Below are positions 31,756 through 40,508 of a stretch of DNA of 64,000 nt, piece by piece. The position numbers and the translations under genes were made by a program. Where the stretch lies: contig NZ_JBIYZW010000003.1 in the NCBI RefSeq assembly GCF_044628455.1, positions 558,001 through 622,000 of the forward strand. Direction: 5' to 3'. The notes below the pieces were generated by a model. The model did not search any database, was not told where the DNA came from, and was given only the letters and a program-made list of their open reading frames with translations. Origin of the DNA: Solirubrum sp044628455 (GTDB taxonomy: Bacteria; Bacteroidota; Bacteroidia; Cytophagales; Hymenobacteraceae). Each line of letters starts with the position of its first letter. Positions within the stretch are counted from its first letter, which is position 1.

Positions 31756-32850
31756 ATGATTGCTCTCGGTATTCTCTTGGCGCTGGTGCTGCTGCTGGTC
31801 GTGTTCGGCCTGTTGTTCCGGCTCCAGGTTCTGACCTCCATTTTCTCGGGCAGCTACTCGCGCGAAATCGGCCTTAGCAACCGGGTGAATGCCATCCTGA
31901 TGCTGGTGTTCCTGATTGTGGGTGGTGCCGCCTTCGCGTACTCCTTCGTCGACAACTGGGACAAGATGAACCCGCCCATTGCCTCGGTGCACGGTGCGTT
32001 CCTCGACCGCATGTTCTGGACCACCATGCTGATCATCGGCATCGTGTTCGTCATCACCCAGGTGGCCCTGTTCGTGTACTCCTACAAGTACCAGTACCGC
32101 GAAGGCCGCCGGGCGTTTTTCTTCTCGCACAACAACAAGATCGAAATCATCTGGACCGTCATTCCGGCCATCGTGATGTCGGGTCTGATCTTCGGCGGCT
32201 GGAAGCAGTGGACCAACATCACCGGTCCGGCTCCCAAAGAGTCCATCGTGCTGGAAGTGGTGGCCAAGCAGTTCAACTGGCTGGTGCGCTACCCCGGTCG
32301 CGACCAGAAGCTGGGCGACGTAAACTTCCGCCTGATTGACGCCACCAACGAGCTGGGCATGGACTTCACCGACCAGAAGAACATGGATGACTTCACCGCC
32401 GGTGAAATCCACGTTCCCAAGGGCCACCCCGTGCTGCTGAAAATTCGCTCGCGCGATGTGCTGCACGCCGTGTACATGCCGCACTTCCGGGTGCAGATGT
32501 ACGCCGTGCCGGGCATGCCCACCAAATTCTGGTTTACGCCCACCAAGACGACCGACGAAATGCGGGCCGAAACGGGCAACCCGAACTTCAACTACGAGCT
32601 GGCCTGCAACCAGATCTGCGGCCGCGGCCACTTCGCCATGAAGCTCAACATCATTGTGGATGAGCCCGACGACTACGTAGCCTGGTACGGCCAGCAGAAA
32701 GCCTTTGTGGAGCAAAACCCCGATGTGCTGACCGACCTGAAACAGAAACAGATGGAAGCGGTTAAGGGAGCATCGGCAGCTACGTCTGCTTCGGCTGTTC
32801 CGGCCGCTCCGGCTGCGCCGGCACCCGCAGAAGCCAAGGCTTCGCTGTAA
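31756..32850 (+). CDS. coxB: Cytochrome c oxidase subunit II
   Basis: 364 residues. An N-terminal helix of the Bacteroidota type, then the two subunit II helices (about 45-65 and 88-112), then the cupredoxin domain. CuA ligands: H237, C284, C288, H292 and M295 in HAVYMPHF and CNQICGRGHFAM, all present. No cytochrome c domain is fused at the C-terminus, which ends in an Ala/Pro tail, so electrons must come from ActA or ActE. It follows the Act genes directly, as expected for an ACIII-oxidase supercomplex. Confidence 0.96.
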   Translation: MIALGILLALVLLLVVFGLLFRLQVLTSIFSGSYSREIGLSNRVNAILMLVFLIVGGAAFAYSFVDNWDKMNPPIASVHGAFLDRMFWTTMLIIGIVFVITQVALFVYSYKYQYREGRRAFFFSHNNKIEIIWTVIPAIVMSGLIFGGWKQWTNITGPAPKESIVLEVVAKQFNWLVRYPGRDQKLGDVNFRLIDATNELGMDFTDQKNMDDFTAGEIHVPKGHPVLLKIRSRDVLHAVYMPHFRVQMYAVPGMPTKFWFTPTKTTDEMRAETGNPNFNYELACNQICGRGHFAMKLNIIVDEPDDYVAWYGQQKAFVEQNPDVLTDLKQKQMEAVKGASAATSASAVPAAPAAPAPAEAKASL

Positions 32851-32878
32851 CGAGTAACTACTAAAGCAAGCTTTTCTG

Positions 32879-34741
32879 ATGGCTGCTACGAATATTCCGA
32901 CGAACGCACATGCGCAGGAAGCTCCGCACGTGCAGCATCACGCCACCGGCGACCACCACGACGAGCACGAACACGAGCACCACGACCAGCATTGGCTGTT
33001 CCAGTACGTGTTCAGCACCGACCACAAGACGATTGCCAAGCAGTTCCTGATTTCGGGGATTTTCTGGGCTTTCATCGGCGCTACGCTCTCCACCATCTTC
33101 CGCCTGCAACTGGGCTGGCCCGAGGCTACCATGGAGTGGCTGGAGCCGGTGCTGGGCCGCTGGGTGGAAGGCGGCAAGCTCAACGCCGAGTTCTATTTGG
33201 CCCTGGTGACCATGCACGGCACCATCATGGTGTTCTTCGTGCTCACCGCCGGCCTCTCGGGTACCTTCTCCAACCTGCTGATTCCCCTGCAGATTGGCGC
33301 CCGCGACATGGCTTCGGGCTTCCTGAACATGCTCTCGTACTGGTTCTTCTTCCTGTCGAGCGTTATCATGTTCCTGTCGCTGTTCCTCGAAACCGGCCCC
33401 GCTTCGGCTGGCTGGACGATTTACCCGCCGCTGTCGGCACTGCCGCAGGCCATTCCCGGCTCGGGCATGGGCCAGACGATGTGGCTGGTATCGATGGCGC
33501 TATTCATCGTGTCGTCGCTGCTGGGGAGCCTGAACTACATCACGACCATCATCAACCTGCGCACCGCGGGCATGTCGATGTCCAAGCTGCCGCTGACTAT
33601 CTGGTCGTTTTTCCTGACGGCAATTCTGGGCGTGCTCTCGTTCCCGGTACTGTTCTCGGCCGCCCTGCTGCTGATCTTTGACCGCTCGTTCGGTACCTCG
33701 TTCTTCCTCTCCGACATCTACATCGCCGGGGAAGCCCTCAACCACGTGGGCGGCTCGCCCATCCTGTTCCAGCACTTGTTCTGGTTCCTGGGCCACCCCG
33801 AGGTGTACATCGTGATCATGCCCGCCATGGGTATCGTGTCGGAAGTAATGGCCACCAACGCCCGCAAGCCCATCTTCGGCTACCGTGCCATGATTGGCTC
33901 GCTGCTGGGCATCTCGCTGCTGTCGTTCGTCGTGTGGGCTCACCACATGTTCATCACCGGCATGAACCCCTTCCTCGGCTCGGTGTTCATGTTCCTGACG
34001 CTGATCATTGCCGTGCCCTCGGCCGTGAAGACCTTTAACTGGCTGGCAACGCTGTGGCGCGGCAACATCCGCTTCACCACGGCCATGCTGTTTGCCATCG
34101 GCTTCGTGTCGCTGTTCATCTCGGGCGGTCTGACGGGCATCATCCTGGGCAACGCCGCGCTGGACATCCAGATGCACAACACCTACTTCGTGGTCGCTCA
34201 CTTCCACTTGGTAATGGGTTCGTCGGCCTTCTTCGGCATGTTCTGCGGTGTGTACCACTGGTTCCCCAAGATGTTCGGCCGCATGCTCGACGAGAAGCTG
34301 GGCTACGTGCACTTCTGGTTGACCCTGCTCTCGGCTTACCTGATCTTCCTGCCGATGCACTACGTTGGTATTGCCGGCTTCCCGCGCCGCTACTACGCCT
34401 GGACGGGTTTCGACATGTTCAACCAGTTCGCCGACCTGAACGCGTTCATCTCGCTGGCCGCCATTCTGGCCTTCTTCGCGCAGTTCGTGTTCCTGTTCAA
34501 CTTTATCTACAGCGCCTTCCGCGGCCGTCGCGCCACCGAAAACCCCTGGCGTTCGACCACGCTGGAGTGGACCACCCCGGTAGACCCCGGCCACGGCAAC
34601 TGGCCTGGTGCCATCCCGGCCGTGTACCGCTGGCCCTACGACTACAGCAAGCCCGGCGCCGAGCAGGATTTCATCCCGCAGAACGTGCCCTACTCGAAGA
34701 CGGTGTCCTCGAACCTGCCGTACGAGAAGGAAATGGAATAA
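32879..34741 (+). CDS. coxA: Cytochrome c oxidase subunit I (aa3-type)
   Basis: 620 residues, 12 or more helices. Low-spin heme and CuB ligands are in conserved segments: MHGTIMVFF, FWFLGHPEVYIVIMP (Cu-binding His, the proton-gating Glu and the cross-linked Tyr of A1 oxidases), WAHHMF, and VVAHFHLVMG near the C-terminus. A His/Asp/Glu-rich N-terminal extension (about 15-40, HHDEHEHEHHD) precedes helix 1. It is the catalytic subunit that reduces O2 and pumps protons. A terminator follows. Confidence 0.97.
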   Translation: MAATNIPTNAHAQEAPHVQHHATGDHHDEHEHEHHDQHWLFQYVFSTDHKTIAKQFLISGIFWAFIGATLSTIFRLQLGWPEATMEWLEPVLGRWVEGGKLNAEFYLALVTMHGTIMVFFVLTAGLSGTFSNLLIPLQIGARDMASGFLNMLSYWFFFLSSVIMFLSLFLETGPASAGWTIYPPLSALPQAIPGSGMGQTMWLVSMALFIVSSLLGSLNYITTIINLRTAGMSMSKLPLTIWSFFLTAILGVLSFPVLFSAALLLIFDRSFGTSFFLSDIYIAGEALNHVGGSPILFQHLFWFLGHPEVYIVIMPAMGIVSEVMATNARKPIFGYRAMIGSLLGISLLSFVVWAHHMFITGMNPFLGSVFMFLTLIIAVPSAVKTFNWLATLWRGNIRFTTAMLFAIGFVSLFISGGLTGIILGNAALDIQMHNTYFVVAHFHLVMGSSAFFGMFCGVYHWFPKMFGRMLDEKLGYVHFWLTLLSAYLIFLPMHYVGIAGFPRRYYAWTGFDMFNQFADLNAFISLAAILAFFAQFVFLFNFIYSAFRGRRATENPWRSTTLEWTTPVDPGHGNWPGAIPAVYRWPYDYSKPGAEQDFIPQNVPYSKTVSSNLPYEKEME

Positions 34742-34762
34742 CCCGGGCCTCCTGGCTCTTCG

Positions 34763-34797
34763 AAAGGGAAACCCGCTCCGGGTTTCCCTTTCTTTTT
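34763..34797 (+). terminator. Rho-independent terminator after coxA
   Basis: Stem AAAGGGAAACCCG / CGGGTTTCCCTTT with a 3-nt loop, followed by CTTTTT. It separates actA-coxA from the ctaA half of the cluster. Confidence 0.9.
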
Positions 34798-34857
34798 GAC
34801 CCTGCAGCGCGGCTGGCCCCGCTGAACTTCCGCCCTCTGATCTGTTTACCTATTCCG

Positions 34858-35964
34858 ATGACTCAACCTGCTTTTGTGCGCCGCTTCCGCCTCACGGCCA
34901 CGCTCACGATTGGGGCGGTGTACCTGCTCATTCTGGTGGGCGGCATCGTGCGCAGCACCGGCTCGGGCATGGGCTGCCCCGACTGGCCCAAATGCTTCGG
35001 CCAGTGGGTACCCCCCACCGACGTGAGCCAGCTGCCGGCCAACTACAAGGAGATTTACCTGGCCCAGCGCGTAGCCAAAAATCAGCGCGTGGCCGGTACC
35101 CTGCAAAAGCTGGGCTTCAGCGAAGTGGCGCGCGAAGTGTTTGCCCACCCCACCCAGTACATCGAAACCGACTTCAACGCCACCAAAACCTGGATTGAAT
35201 ACGTCAACCGGCTGCTGGGTGCGCTCATCGGGCTGTTCATCTTCGCCACGGTGCTGGCTGCCGGGCCCTTTTTGCGCCGCGACCCGCTGGTGTTCTGGGC
35301 GGCGCTGGTGAGCTTCATCACCGTGGGCATTCAGGGCTGGCTGGGGTCGTTAGTAGTTTCTACCAACCTGCTGCCCGAGTTGGTAACCATTCACATGGGC
35401 CTGGCTCTGGTGCTGGTAGGGCTGTTGATCTGGGCTCTGGTGCGGGCCGACCGTTACGCGGCAGTAGGGGAGGAGCCAGGCGCCCCGGCCCAAACCCCGG
35501 CCCCGGCGGTGCGCGGCGGGCTGGGCGGGCTGCTGGTCGGGCTGGTACTGCTCACGTTCGGGCAAATTATCCTGGGTACGCAGGTGCGCGAAGAAATCGA
35601 CCTGGTGGCCTTTGGGTTGAACTACCTGCAGCGTGAGCAGTGGGTAGAGCAGCTGGGCGGCGCGTTCCTGGTACACCGCAGCTTCTCGGCTTTGCTGCTG
35701 CTGGGCAATGCCTACGCCTGCTGGCAGCTGTACCAAACCGGCCACCACGACCTGCGCCGGCTGGCAGTAGCCACCATGCTCGTTATCGGGCTGGAGATTC
35801 TGGCGGGCATAGTGCTGGCTTACTGGGCCATGCCGGCGGCCGTGCAGCCCCTGCACCTCACCCTGGGTACCCTGCTGTTCGGGGTGCAGTTTCTGGCGCT
35901 GATCCGCTACCGGCAGGCCGTGAAAACGACGCGGTTGGACCGGTATCCGGGCGTTGTTGCGTAA
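34858..35964 (+). CDS. ctaA: Heme A synthase (COX15/CtaA family)
   Basis: 368 residues, eight helices. It converts heme O to heme A for subunit I. N-terminal GGIVRSTGSGMGCPDWPKCFGQW is the family signature with the cysteine pair. Heme-ligand histidines occur in ITVGIQGWLGSLVV/IHMGLAL, FLVHRSFS and PLHLTLGTLLFGVQF. The ATG at 34858 is placed by homology. It lies after the coxA terminator, so it needs its own promoter, which I could not identify in the 116-bp gap. Confidence 0.95.
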   Translation: MTQPAFVRRFRLTATLTIGAVYLLILVGGIVRSTGSGMGCPDWPKCFGQWVPPTDVSQLPANYKEIYLAQRVAKNQRVAGTLQKLGFSEVAREVFAHPTQYIETDFNATKTWIEYVNRLLGALIGLFIFATVLAAGPFLRRDPLVFWAALVSFITVGIQGWLGSLVVSTNLLPELVTIHMGLALVLVGLLIWALVRADRYAAVGEEPGAPAQTPAPAVRGGLGGLLVGLVLLTFGQIILGTQVREEIDLVAFGLNYLQREQWVEQLGGAFLVHRSFSALLLLGNAYACWQLYQTGHHDLRRLAVATMLVIGLEILAGIVLAYWAMPAAVQPLHLTLGTLLFGVQFLALIRYRQAVKTTRLDRYPGVVA

Positions 35965-36016
35965 CTTCGCGGCCCCTTTCAGAGCCTGGGCTCTGCTTCG
36001 CTTGTTTACTGCATTG

Positions 36017-36880
36017 ATGACCAAAGTCAGGGCCTACTTTCAGCTGCTCAAGTTCCGTTTGTCGCTCACGGTGGCTTTTTCGGCGGCCATCGGCTTCATG
36101 CTTGGGCAGCGGGAATTCAGCTGGACGCGACACTGGGCCGAGGCCCTGCTGGTGATGCTGGGCGGGCTGCTGGTAACCGGCGCGGCCAACACCATCAACC
36201 AGATCTACGAGAAGGACCTCGACAAGCTGATGAAGCGCACGGCCAAGCGTCCCCTGCCCAAGGCCGTGCTGTCGGTGCGCGAAGGCTGGGGGGTCGTGGC
36301 GCTGACGGGCGTGGCGGGGCTGCTGCTGCTGGGCTGGTACTTCAACCCGCTCACGGCCGCCCTGGCACTGCTCTCGCTGATTCTCTACGGCTTCATTTAC
36401 ACCCCGCTCAAAACCATTTCGCCCATCTGCGTGGCCGTGGGCGCCATTCCCGGGGCCCTGCCGCCCATGATTGGCTGGGTGGCCGCCACGGGCGTGCTGA
36501 GCATCGAAGCCTGGATTCTGTTCGGCATCCAATTCATGTGGCAGTTTCCGCACTTCTGGGCCATTGCCTGGGTTCTGGATGAGGACTACCGCAAAGCCGG
36601 TTTTAAGATGCTGCCCGCCCCCGGCGGCCGCGACCTGCGCACCGCTTTCCAGATCATGACCTACACGCTGCTGCTCATTCCGCTGAGCCTGCTGCCCCTG
36701 CAGTTCGGCATGACCGGCAAAACTTCGGCGCTGATTGCCGTGGTGTGCGGGGTGCTGTTTCTGATGCAGACGCTGTACCTGATGCGCACCTGCACCAAGA
36801 AAGCGGCCATGCGCATCATGTTCGGCTCGTTCCTGTACCTGCCCATCGTGCAGATAGCTTTGGTACTGGACAAACTGTAA
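36017..36880 (+). CDS. ctaB: Protoheme IX farnesyltransferase (heme O synthase)
   Basis: 287 residues, about eight helices, UbiA superfamily. The polyprenyl-diphosphate motif NTINQIYEKDLDKLMKRTAKRP is present, with the second motif around YTPLKTISPICVAVGAIPGALPP. It makes heme O from heme B, the substrate of CtaA just upstream. The ATG at 36017 is chosen over in-frame 35954 because the family starts there (KVRAYFQLLKFRLSLTV). Confidence 0.96.
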   Translation: MTKVRAYFQLLKFRLSLTVAFSAAIGFMLGQREFSWTRHWAEALLVMLGGLLVTGAANTINQIYEKDLDKLMKRTAKRPLPKAVLSVREGWGVVALTGVAGLLLLGWYFNPLTAALALLSLILYGFIYTPLKTISPICVAVGAIPGALPPMIGWVAATGVLSIEAWILFGIQFMWQFPHFWAIAWVLDEDYRKAGFKMLPAPGGRDLRTAFQIMTYTLLLIPLSLLPLQFGMTGKTSALIAVVCGVLFLMQTLYLMRTCTKKAAMRIMFGSFLYLPIVQIALVLDKL

Positions 36881-36977
36881 GACAGGGGAGGAAATCAAGA
36901 TGTAACCTACGCTGGGCGTGGCCGGGCAAGCCAATCGGGCTGCCGGTGCACCAGTCCCGGCCTTAACTCAATTAGTC

Positions 36978-37565
36978 ATGCAAACTTCCGACACGCTTAG
37001 CCCCAAGCAGCCCGGTTCGGGTATTCACCCGCTGCGCTTTCTGCTGTGGCTGATGATCGTCAGCATCACCATGATGTTTGCCGCCTTCACCAGCGCCTAC
37101 ATTGTGCGCCGCGGCGAGGGCAACTGGCTGGAATTTGATATTCCGGCCGGCATGCTCATCAACACCCTGCTCATCGTGGCCAGCAGCGCCACCCTGCAGT
37201 GGGCTTGGTTTGAAGCCCGCCGCGACGAGGTGCGCCGGGTGCAGATCGGCGTATTCGCGACGCTGGCGCTGGGCGTGGCCTTCCTGGTCGGGCAGTGGAA
37301 CGTGTGGGGCGAGCTGGTACGCAACAAGATTTTCTTTGGCGGCGTTGATGCTAATCCGTCCGGCTCGTTTCTGTACGTGCTCACCGGCGTCCACGGCTTT
37401 CACTTAGTTACCGGCCTGATATTCCTGCTGATAGTGTTTGTGAAAAGCCTGCGCTTCAACGTGCACTCCCGGCAAATGATGGCCATGACCAACGGTACCA
37501 TCTACTGGCACTTCCTCGGCGCGCTTTGGTTGTACCTGTATTTGTTCCTACTTTTGAACCACTAG
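36978..37565 (+). CDS. Heme-copper oxidase subunit III-like protein (first copy)
   Basis: 195 residues, five helices. The last two helices carry YVLTGVHGFHLVTGL and GTIYWHFLGALWLYLYLFL, typical of subunit III. Bacteroidota often carry two subunit III genes in this place. This one is shorter and lacks the N-terminal part of the second. The ATG at 36978 begins a soluble Ser/Thr/Pro leader, and the in-frame extension upstream is not protein-like. Confidence 0.92.
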   Translation: MQTSDTLSPKQPGSGIHPLRFLLWLMIVSITMMFAAFTSAYIVRRGEGNWLEFDIPAGMLINTLLIVASSATLQWAWFEARRDEVRRVQIGVFATLALGVAFLVGQWNVWGELVRNKIFFGGVDANPSGSFLYVLTGVHGFHLVTGLIFLLIVFVKSLRFNVHSRQMMAMTNGTIYWHFLGALWLYLYLFLLLNH

Positions 37566-37588
37566 TTTCGTCTTTTTTCACGCTCATT

Positions 37589-38356
37589 ATGGCCATTCCA
37601 CACGCGGCAATGCAAACTGCGGCCACGGCTGAGGCACCGCGCACCGGTACCTGGGACGGCGGCAACGAACCCTTCAAAGCCAGCTATGGCAAGCTGATGA
37701 TGTGGTTCTTCCTGCTGTCGGATGCTTTCACGTTCGCGGCATTCCTGACCACCTACGGCATGGTGCGTCACCGCCACCTCGCCTACGTTGGCAAAGCTGA
37801 AGACTTCTTCTTCTCCACGGCCCACTGGCCCATTCCGGAAAAGGTGTTCAACGCCTTCCCCGGCCTGCACGGTGTGGATATCCCGCTCGCGTTTGTGGCC
37901 CTGATGACGATGATTCTCATCGTGTCGTCGGTAACTATGGTACTGGCCGTGGAGGCCGGCCACCGCATGGACAAGGACGACGTGCAGAAATGGCTGCTGT
38001 GGACCATCCTGTTCGGCGGCATGTTCTTGGGCTGCCAGGCCTGGGAATGGACTCACTTTATCAGCGGTAGCGACCATGGCCTGAAGATGGCCGACGGCAG
38101 CACCGTATTCGGGGCCAACCTGGCCGTGAACGAGTACGGGCCGGTCCTGTTTGCCGACCTGTTCTTCTTTATCACCGGCTTCCACGGCACCCACGTATTC
38201 TCGGGTATCTGCCTGCTGATCTGGTGCTTCATTGCCACCTCCAACGGCACCTTCCACAAGCGCGGCCACTACGAGATGGTCGAGAAGATTGGCCTCTACT
38301 GGCACTTTGTGGATCTGGTGTGGGTATTCGTCTTCACTTTCTTCTACCTCATCTGA
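37589..38356 (+). CDS. ctaE: Cytochrome c oxidase subunit III (second copy)
   Basis: 255 residues, seven hydrophobic stretches. FKASYGKLMMWFFLLSDAFTF, GCQAWEWTHF and FITGFHGTHVFSGI are subunit III signatures, and VEKIGLYWHFVDLVWVFVFTFFYLI ends the chain. It stabilises subunit I. The stop codon is followed immediately by a heptad element. Confidence 0.96.
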   Translation: MAIPHAAMQTAATAEAPRTGTWDGGNEPFKASYGKLMMWFFLLSDAFTFAAFLTTYGMVRHRHLAYVGKAEDFFFSTAHWPIPEKVFNAFPGLHGVDIPLAFVALMTMILIVSSVTMVLAVEAGHRMDKDDVQKWLLWTILFGGMFLGCQAWEWTHFISGSDHGLKMADGSTVFGANLAVNEYGPVLFADLFFFITGFHGTHVFSGICLLIWCFIATSNGTFHKRGHYEMVEKIGLYWHFVDLVWVFVFTFFYLI

Positions 38357-38435
38357 TTAGTGAAATAGTGAGCTGATGAGCCGGTTCCGGCCGTTTCAGC
38401 AGCTCACCACTCACCATTTCTCCATTTCACTTCTC
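38357..38435. repeat. Heptad inverted-repeat element between subunit III and subunit IV genes
   Basis: Left arm: TTAGTGA followed by 7-8-bp variants ending GTGA or ATGA (38357-38379). Right arm: five heptads AGCTCAC, CACTCAC, CATTTCT, CCATTTC, ACTTCTC (38401-38435), the reverse-complement pattern. The element occupies every base between the stop codon (38354-38356) and the next ATG (38436). Confidence 0.8.
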
Positions 38436-38786
38436 ATGGCTCATCACGCTCCCGAATCCGACTACAACTCCGACGGCGTTGTCGACCACGGCAAGGCCAA
38501 CGTTAAGCCCATCCTGAAGGCCCTGGCCTGGATCGTGGGCATCACGGCCTTCGAATTTCTGCTGGCCTTCGTTATGGATGCCAGCACGCTGCGCAACAGC
38601 ATCTTCATCATCCTGACCATCTTCAAGGCCTTCTTCATTGTGGCCGAGTTCATGCACCTGCGTCACGAGACCAAGGGCCTGATCTGGACCATTCTCATTC
38701 CGATGGCTTTGCTGATCTGGCTGCTAGTGGCCCTGATTTCCGAAGGTAGCTTCGTCGGCGAGTCCATCTTCAACGCCTACAAGTAG
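38436..38786 (+). CDS. Cytochrome c oxidase subunit IV-family protein
   Basis: 116 residues, three helices: GITAFEFLLAFVMDAS, SIFIILTIFKAFFIVAEFMHL and TILIPMALLIWLLVALI. The pattern with KAFFIVAEFMHLRHETK fits the small prokaryotic subunit IV (CtaF/CyoD-like). The ATG at 38436 is forced because the sequence upstream is the heptad element. Confidence 0.92.
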   Translation: MAHHAPESDYNSDGVVDHGKANVKPILKALAWIVGITAFEFLLAFVMDASTLRNSIFIILTIFKAFFIVAEFMHLRHETKGLIWTILIPMALLIWLLVALISEGSFVGESIFNAYK

Positions 38787-38789
38787 CGG

Positions 38790-39464
38790 ATGCGGCCCCG
38801 GCAGGTTCTCGTTCTGGGCCTTATTCTGCTTGTGCCGGTGCTGGCCTTCGTTTTCCTGGCCACGTTCGGTACCAATCGTTTCGCGCTGCGCACTTACTAT
38901 CCCCTGCGAGTGGACTCCACCCAGGCGGGCGGTAAGTGGCAGCGCGACACTGTTTTTCACCGGGTAGCCCCGGTGCGCCTGCACACCCAGTCGGGCCGCC
39001 GCCTCGCGCCGGCCGACCTGCAGGGCAGCTTGTACGTGGCCAGCTTCTTTTTCGCCACCTGCCCCCAGGTGTGCCCGCGGCTGAACTCCCAGCTGCAGCG
39101 GGTGCAGGAAAAGTACCGGGCCGAGCCCCGCGTGAAGCTGCTTTCCTACACCGTCGATCCGCAGCACGACTCGGTGGCGGTGCTGGCGCGCTACGCCGAG
39201 CAGTACGGGGCCATTGCCGGCAAATGGCACTTCCTCACCGGCCCGGCCGACAGCCTGCGCCAGATTGCCCTGCAGCAGTACCGCGTGGCCGAGCCCGGCC
39301 CGGCCGCCATTGGCTCGGGTCCCGGCATGGTGCACAGCCAGCGCCTGGTGCTGGTCGACCGCGACGGGCACATCCGCGGACTCTACGACGGGCTCGACCC
39401 CAAGGAAGTAGATCGGCTCATCACCGAAATCCGCATTTTGCTTTACACCTATGACCACGAATAA
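38790..39464 (+). CDS. SCO1/SenC-family copper chaperone
   Basis: 224 residues. One N-terminal membrane helix (about 6-25) anchors a periplasmic thioredoxin fold. The copper site is complete: C91 and C95 in FATCPQVCP and H182 in MVHSQR. It delivers copper to, or reduces, the CuA site of subunit II. It starts 3 nt after subunit IV and overlaps the DUF420 gene by 14 bp. Confidence 0.94.
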   Translation: MRPRQVLVLGLILLVPVLAFVFLATFGTNRFALRTYYPLRVDSTQAGGKWQRDTVFHRVAPVRLHTQSGRRLAPADLQGSLYVASFFFATCPQVCPRLNSQLQRVQEKYRAEPRVKLLSYTVDPQHDSVAVLARYAEQYGAIAGKWHFLTGPADSLRQIALQQYRVAEPGPAAIGSGPGMVHSQRLVLVDRDGHIRGLYDGLDPKEVDRLITEIRILLYTYDHE

Positions 39465-40005
39465 CGCGGGCACGCCGGCCACGCCGCGGGCCTACCAGAT
39501 TGGGATGCTGGCCCTGGGCCTCATCATTCCGGTGGCGGTGGCGGTGCTCTACTACTTTCCGCAGGTGTTCCGCGTGGCCGGCCTCGACGTGAGTTTCCTG
39601 CCGGCGGTAAACGCGGGGCTCAACTCACTCACGGCCCTGCTGCTGGTGGTAGGCTTTGTATTCATTCGCCGGGGCAACGTGGCCGCGCACCGCGCGGCCA
39701 TGGGCTCGGCCTTTCTGCTGGGGGCGCTGTTCCTGGTGTCGTACGTGGTGTATCATTCCCAGGCCGAAACCACGCGCTTCGGCGGCGAAGGGCTGATTCG
39801 CACGGTGTACTACCTCGTGCTGCTCACCCACATTGTGCTGGCCGCTGTAACGGTGGGCCTGGTGCTGTTCACGATTTACTTCGCCCTCACCAACCAGTTT
39901 GCCCGCCACCGCCGCATTGCCCGCTGGACCTTTCCCATCTGGCTGTACGTATCGGTAACGGGGGTGCTGGTGTACCTGATGATTTCGCCCTACTACCCGC
40001 AGTAA
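39451..40005 (+). CDS. DUF420-family membrane protein
   Basis: 184 residues, five helices. FLPAVNAGLNSLTALLLVVG, RRGNVAAHRAAMGSAFLLG and YYLVLLTHIVLAAV carry the conserved Asn and His residues of DUF420 (CtaM-like) proteins, which are linked to oxidase assembly. It overlaps the SCO1 gene by 14 bp, so the two are likely translated together. Confidence 0.92.
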   Translation: MTTNNAGTPATPRAYQIGMLALGLIIPVAVAVLYYFPQVFRVAGLDVSFLPAVNAGLNSLTALLLVVGFVFIRRGNVAAHRAAMGSAFLLGALFLVSYVVYHSQAETTRFGGEGLIRTVYYLVLLTHIVLAAVTVGLVLFTIYFALTNQFARHRRIARWTFPIWLYVSVTGVLVYLMISPYYPQ

Positions 40006-40067
40006 CCGGCGGGCTTAGGGACCCTGGGCTTCGGAAACTTAACCACCGTGACGGTGTTTGCTTGAGT

Positions 40068-40325
40068 ATGAAAAAGACGTTTGCCGCCCTCGTGCTGACC
40101 GTAGCGCTCAGCGGGCAGTCGGAAGTAGCGCTGGCCCAGTGCGCCATGTGCAAAACCAACGTGGAAAGCGGCCGCGAGTCGGCGCAGGACGAGGGCTACG
40201 ACTTTTCGGGCCTGAACTCGGGTATTCTGTACCTGATGGCGGTGCCCTACGTGCTCATCGGCTCGGTGGGCTACTTCTGGTACCGCAACAGCCAGCGTAA
40301 AAAGCAGCAGGCCGCTTCCGCCTAG
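40068..40325 (+). CDS. Small exported protein with CAMC motif and one membrane helix
   Basis: 85 residues. A signal peptide ends near SEVALA, then QCAMCKTNVES, then a membrane helix (ILYLMAVPYVLIGSVGYFWY) and a Lys/Gln tail. The CAMC pair right after the signal cleavage could hold copper or be a disulfide. Similar small proteins end oxidase clusters in this phylum, so an assembly role is plausible but inferred only from position. The ATG at 40068 is preferred over the TTG at 40062. Confidence 0.75.
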   Translation: MKKTFAALVLTVALSGQSEVALAQCAMCKTNVESGRESAQDEGYDFSGLNSGILYLMAVPYVLIGSVGYFWYRNSQRKKQQAASA

Positions 40326-40440
40326 AAAGCGGGTTCGCGGCGCCCGGCCTGCCCTGCGGCCAAAAGGCGTCGTGGCTTACGCCCGGCACCAGTTGGCGCA
40401 GGCGCATTATTCGCGGCCACCGCCCCCCGTATATTGCTCG

Positions 40441-40466
40441 ATGCCGCCCGCTGGCGGCATTTTTGC
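40441..40466 (+). terminator. Rho-independent terminator ending the cox cluster
   Basis: Stem ATGCCGCC / GGCGGCAT with a 4-nt loop, followed by TTTTG. It lies 115 bp after the last gene of the cluster and 42 bp before the sensor-kinase start. Confidence 0.8.
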
Positions 40467-40508
40467 TGTTCAGCCCGGTTTACCTGCCGAATCGTTTGAT
40501 TGTCTGAC

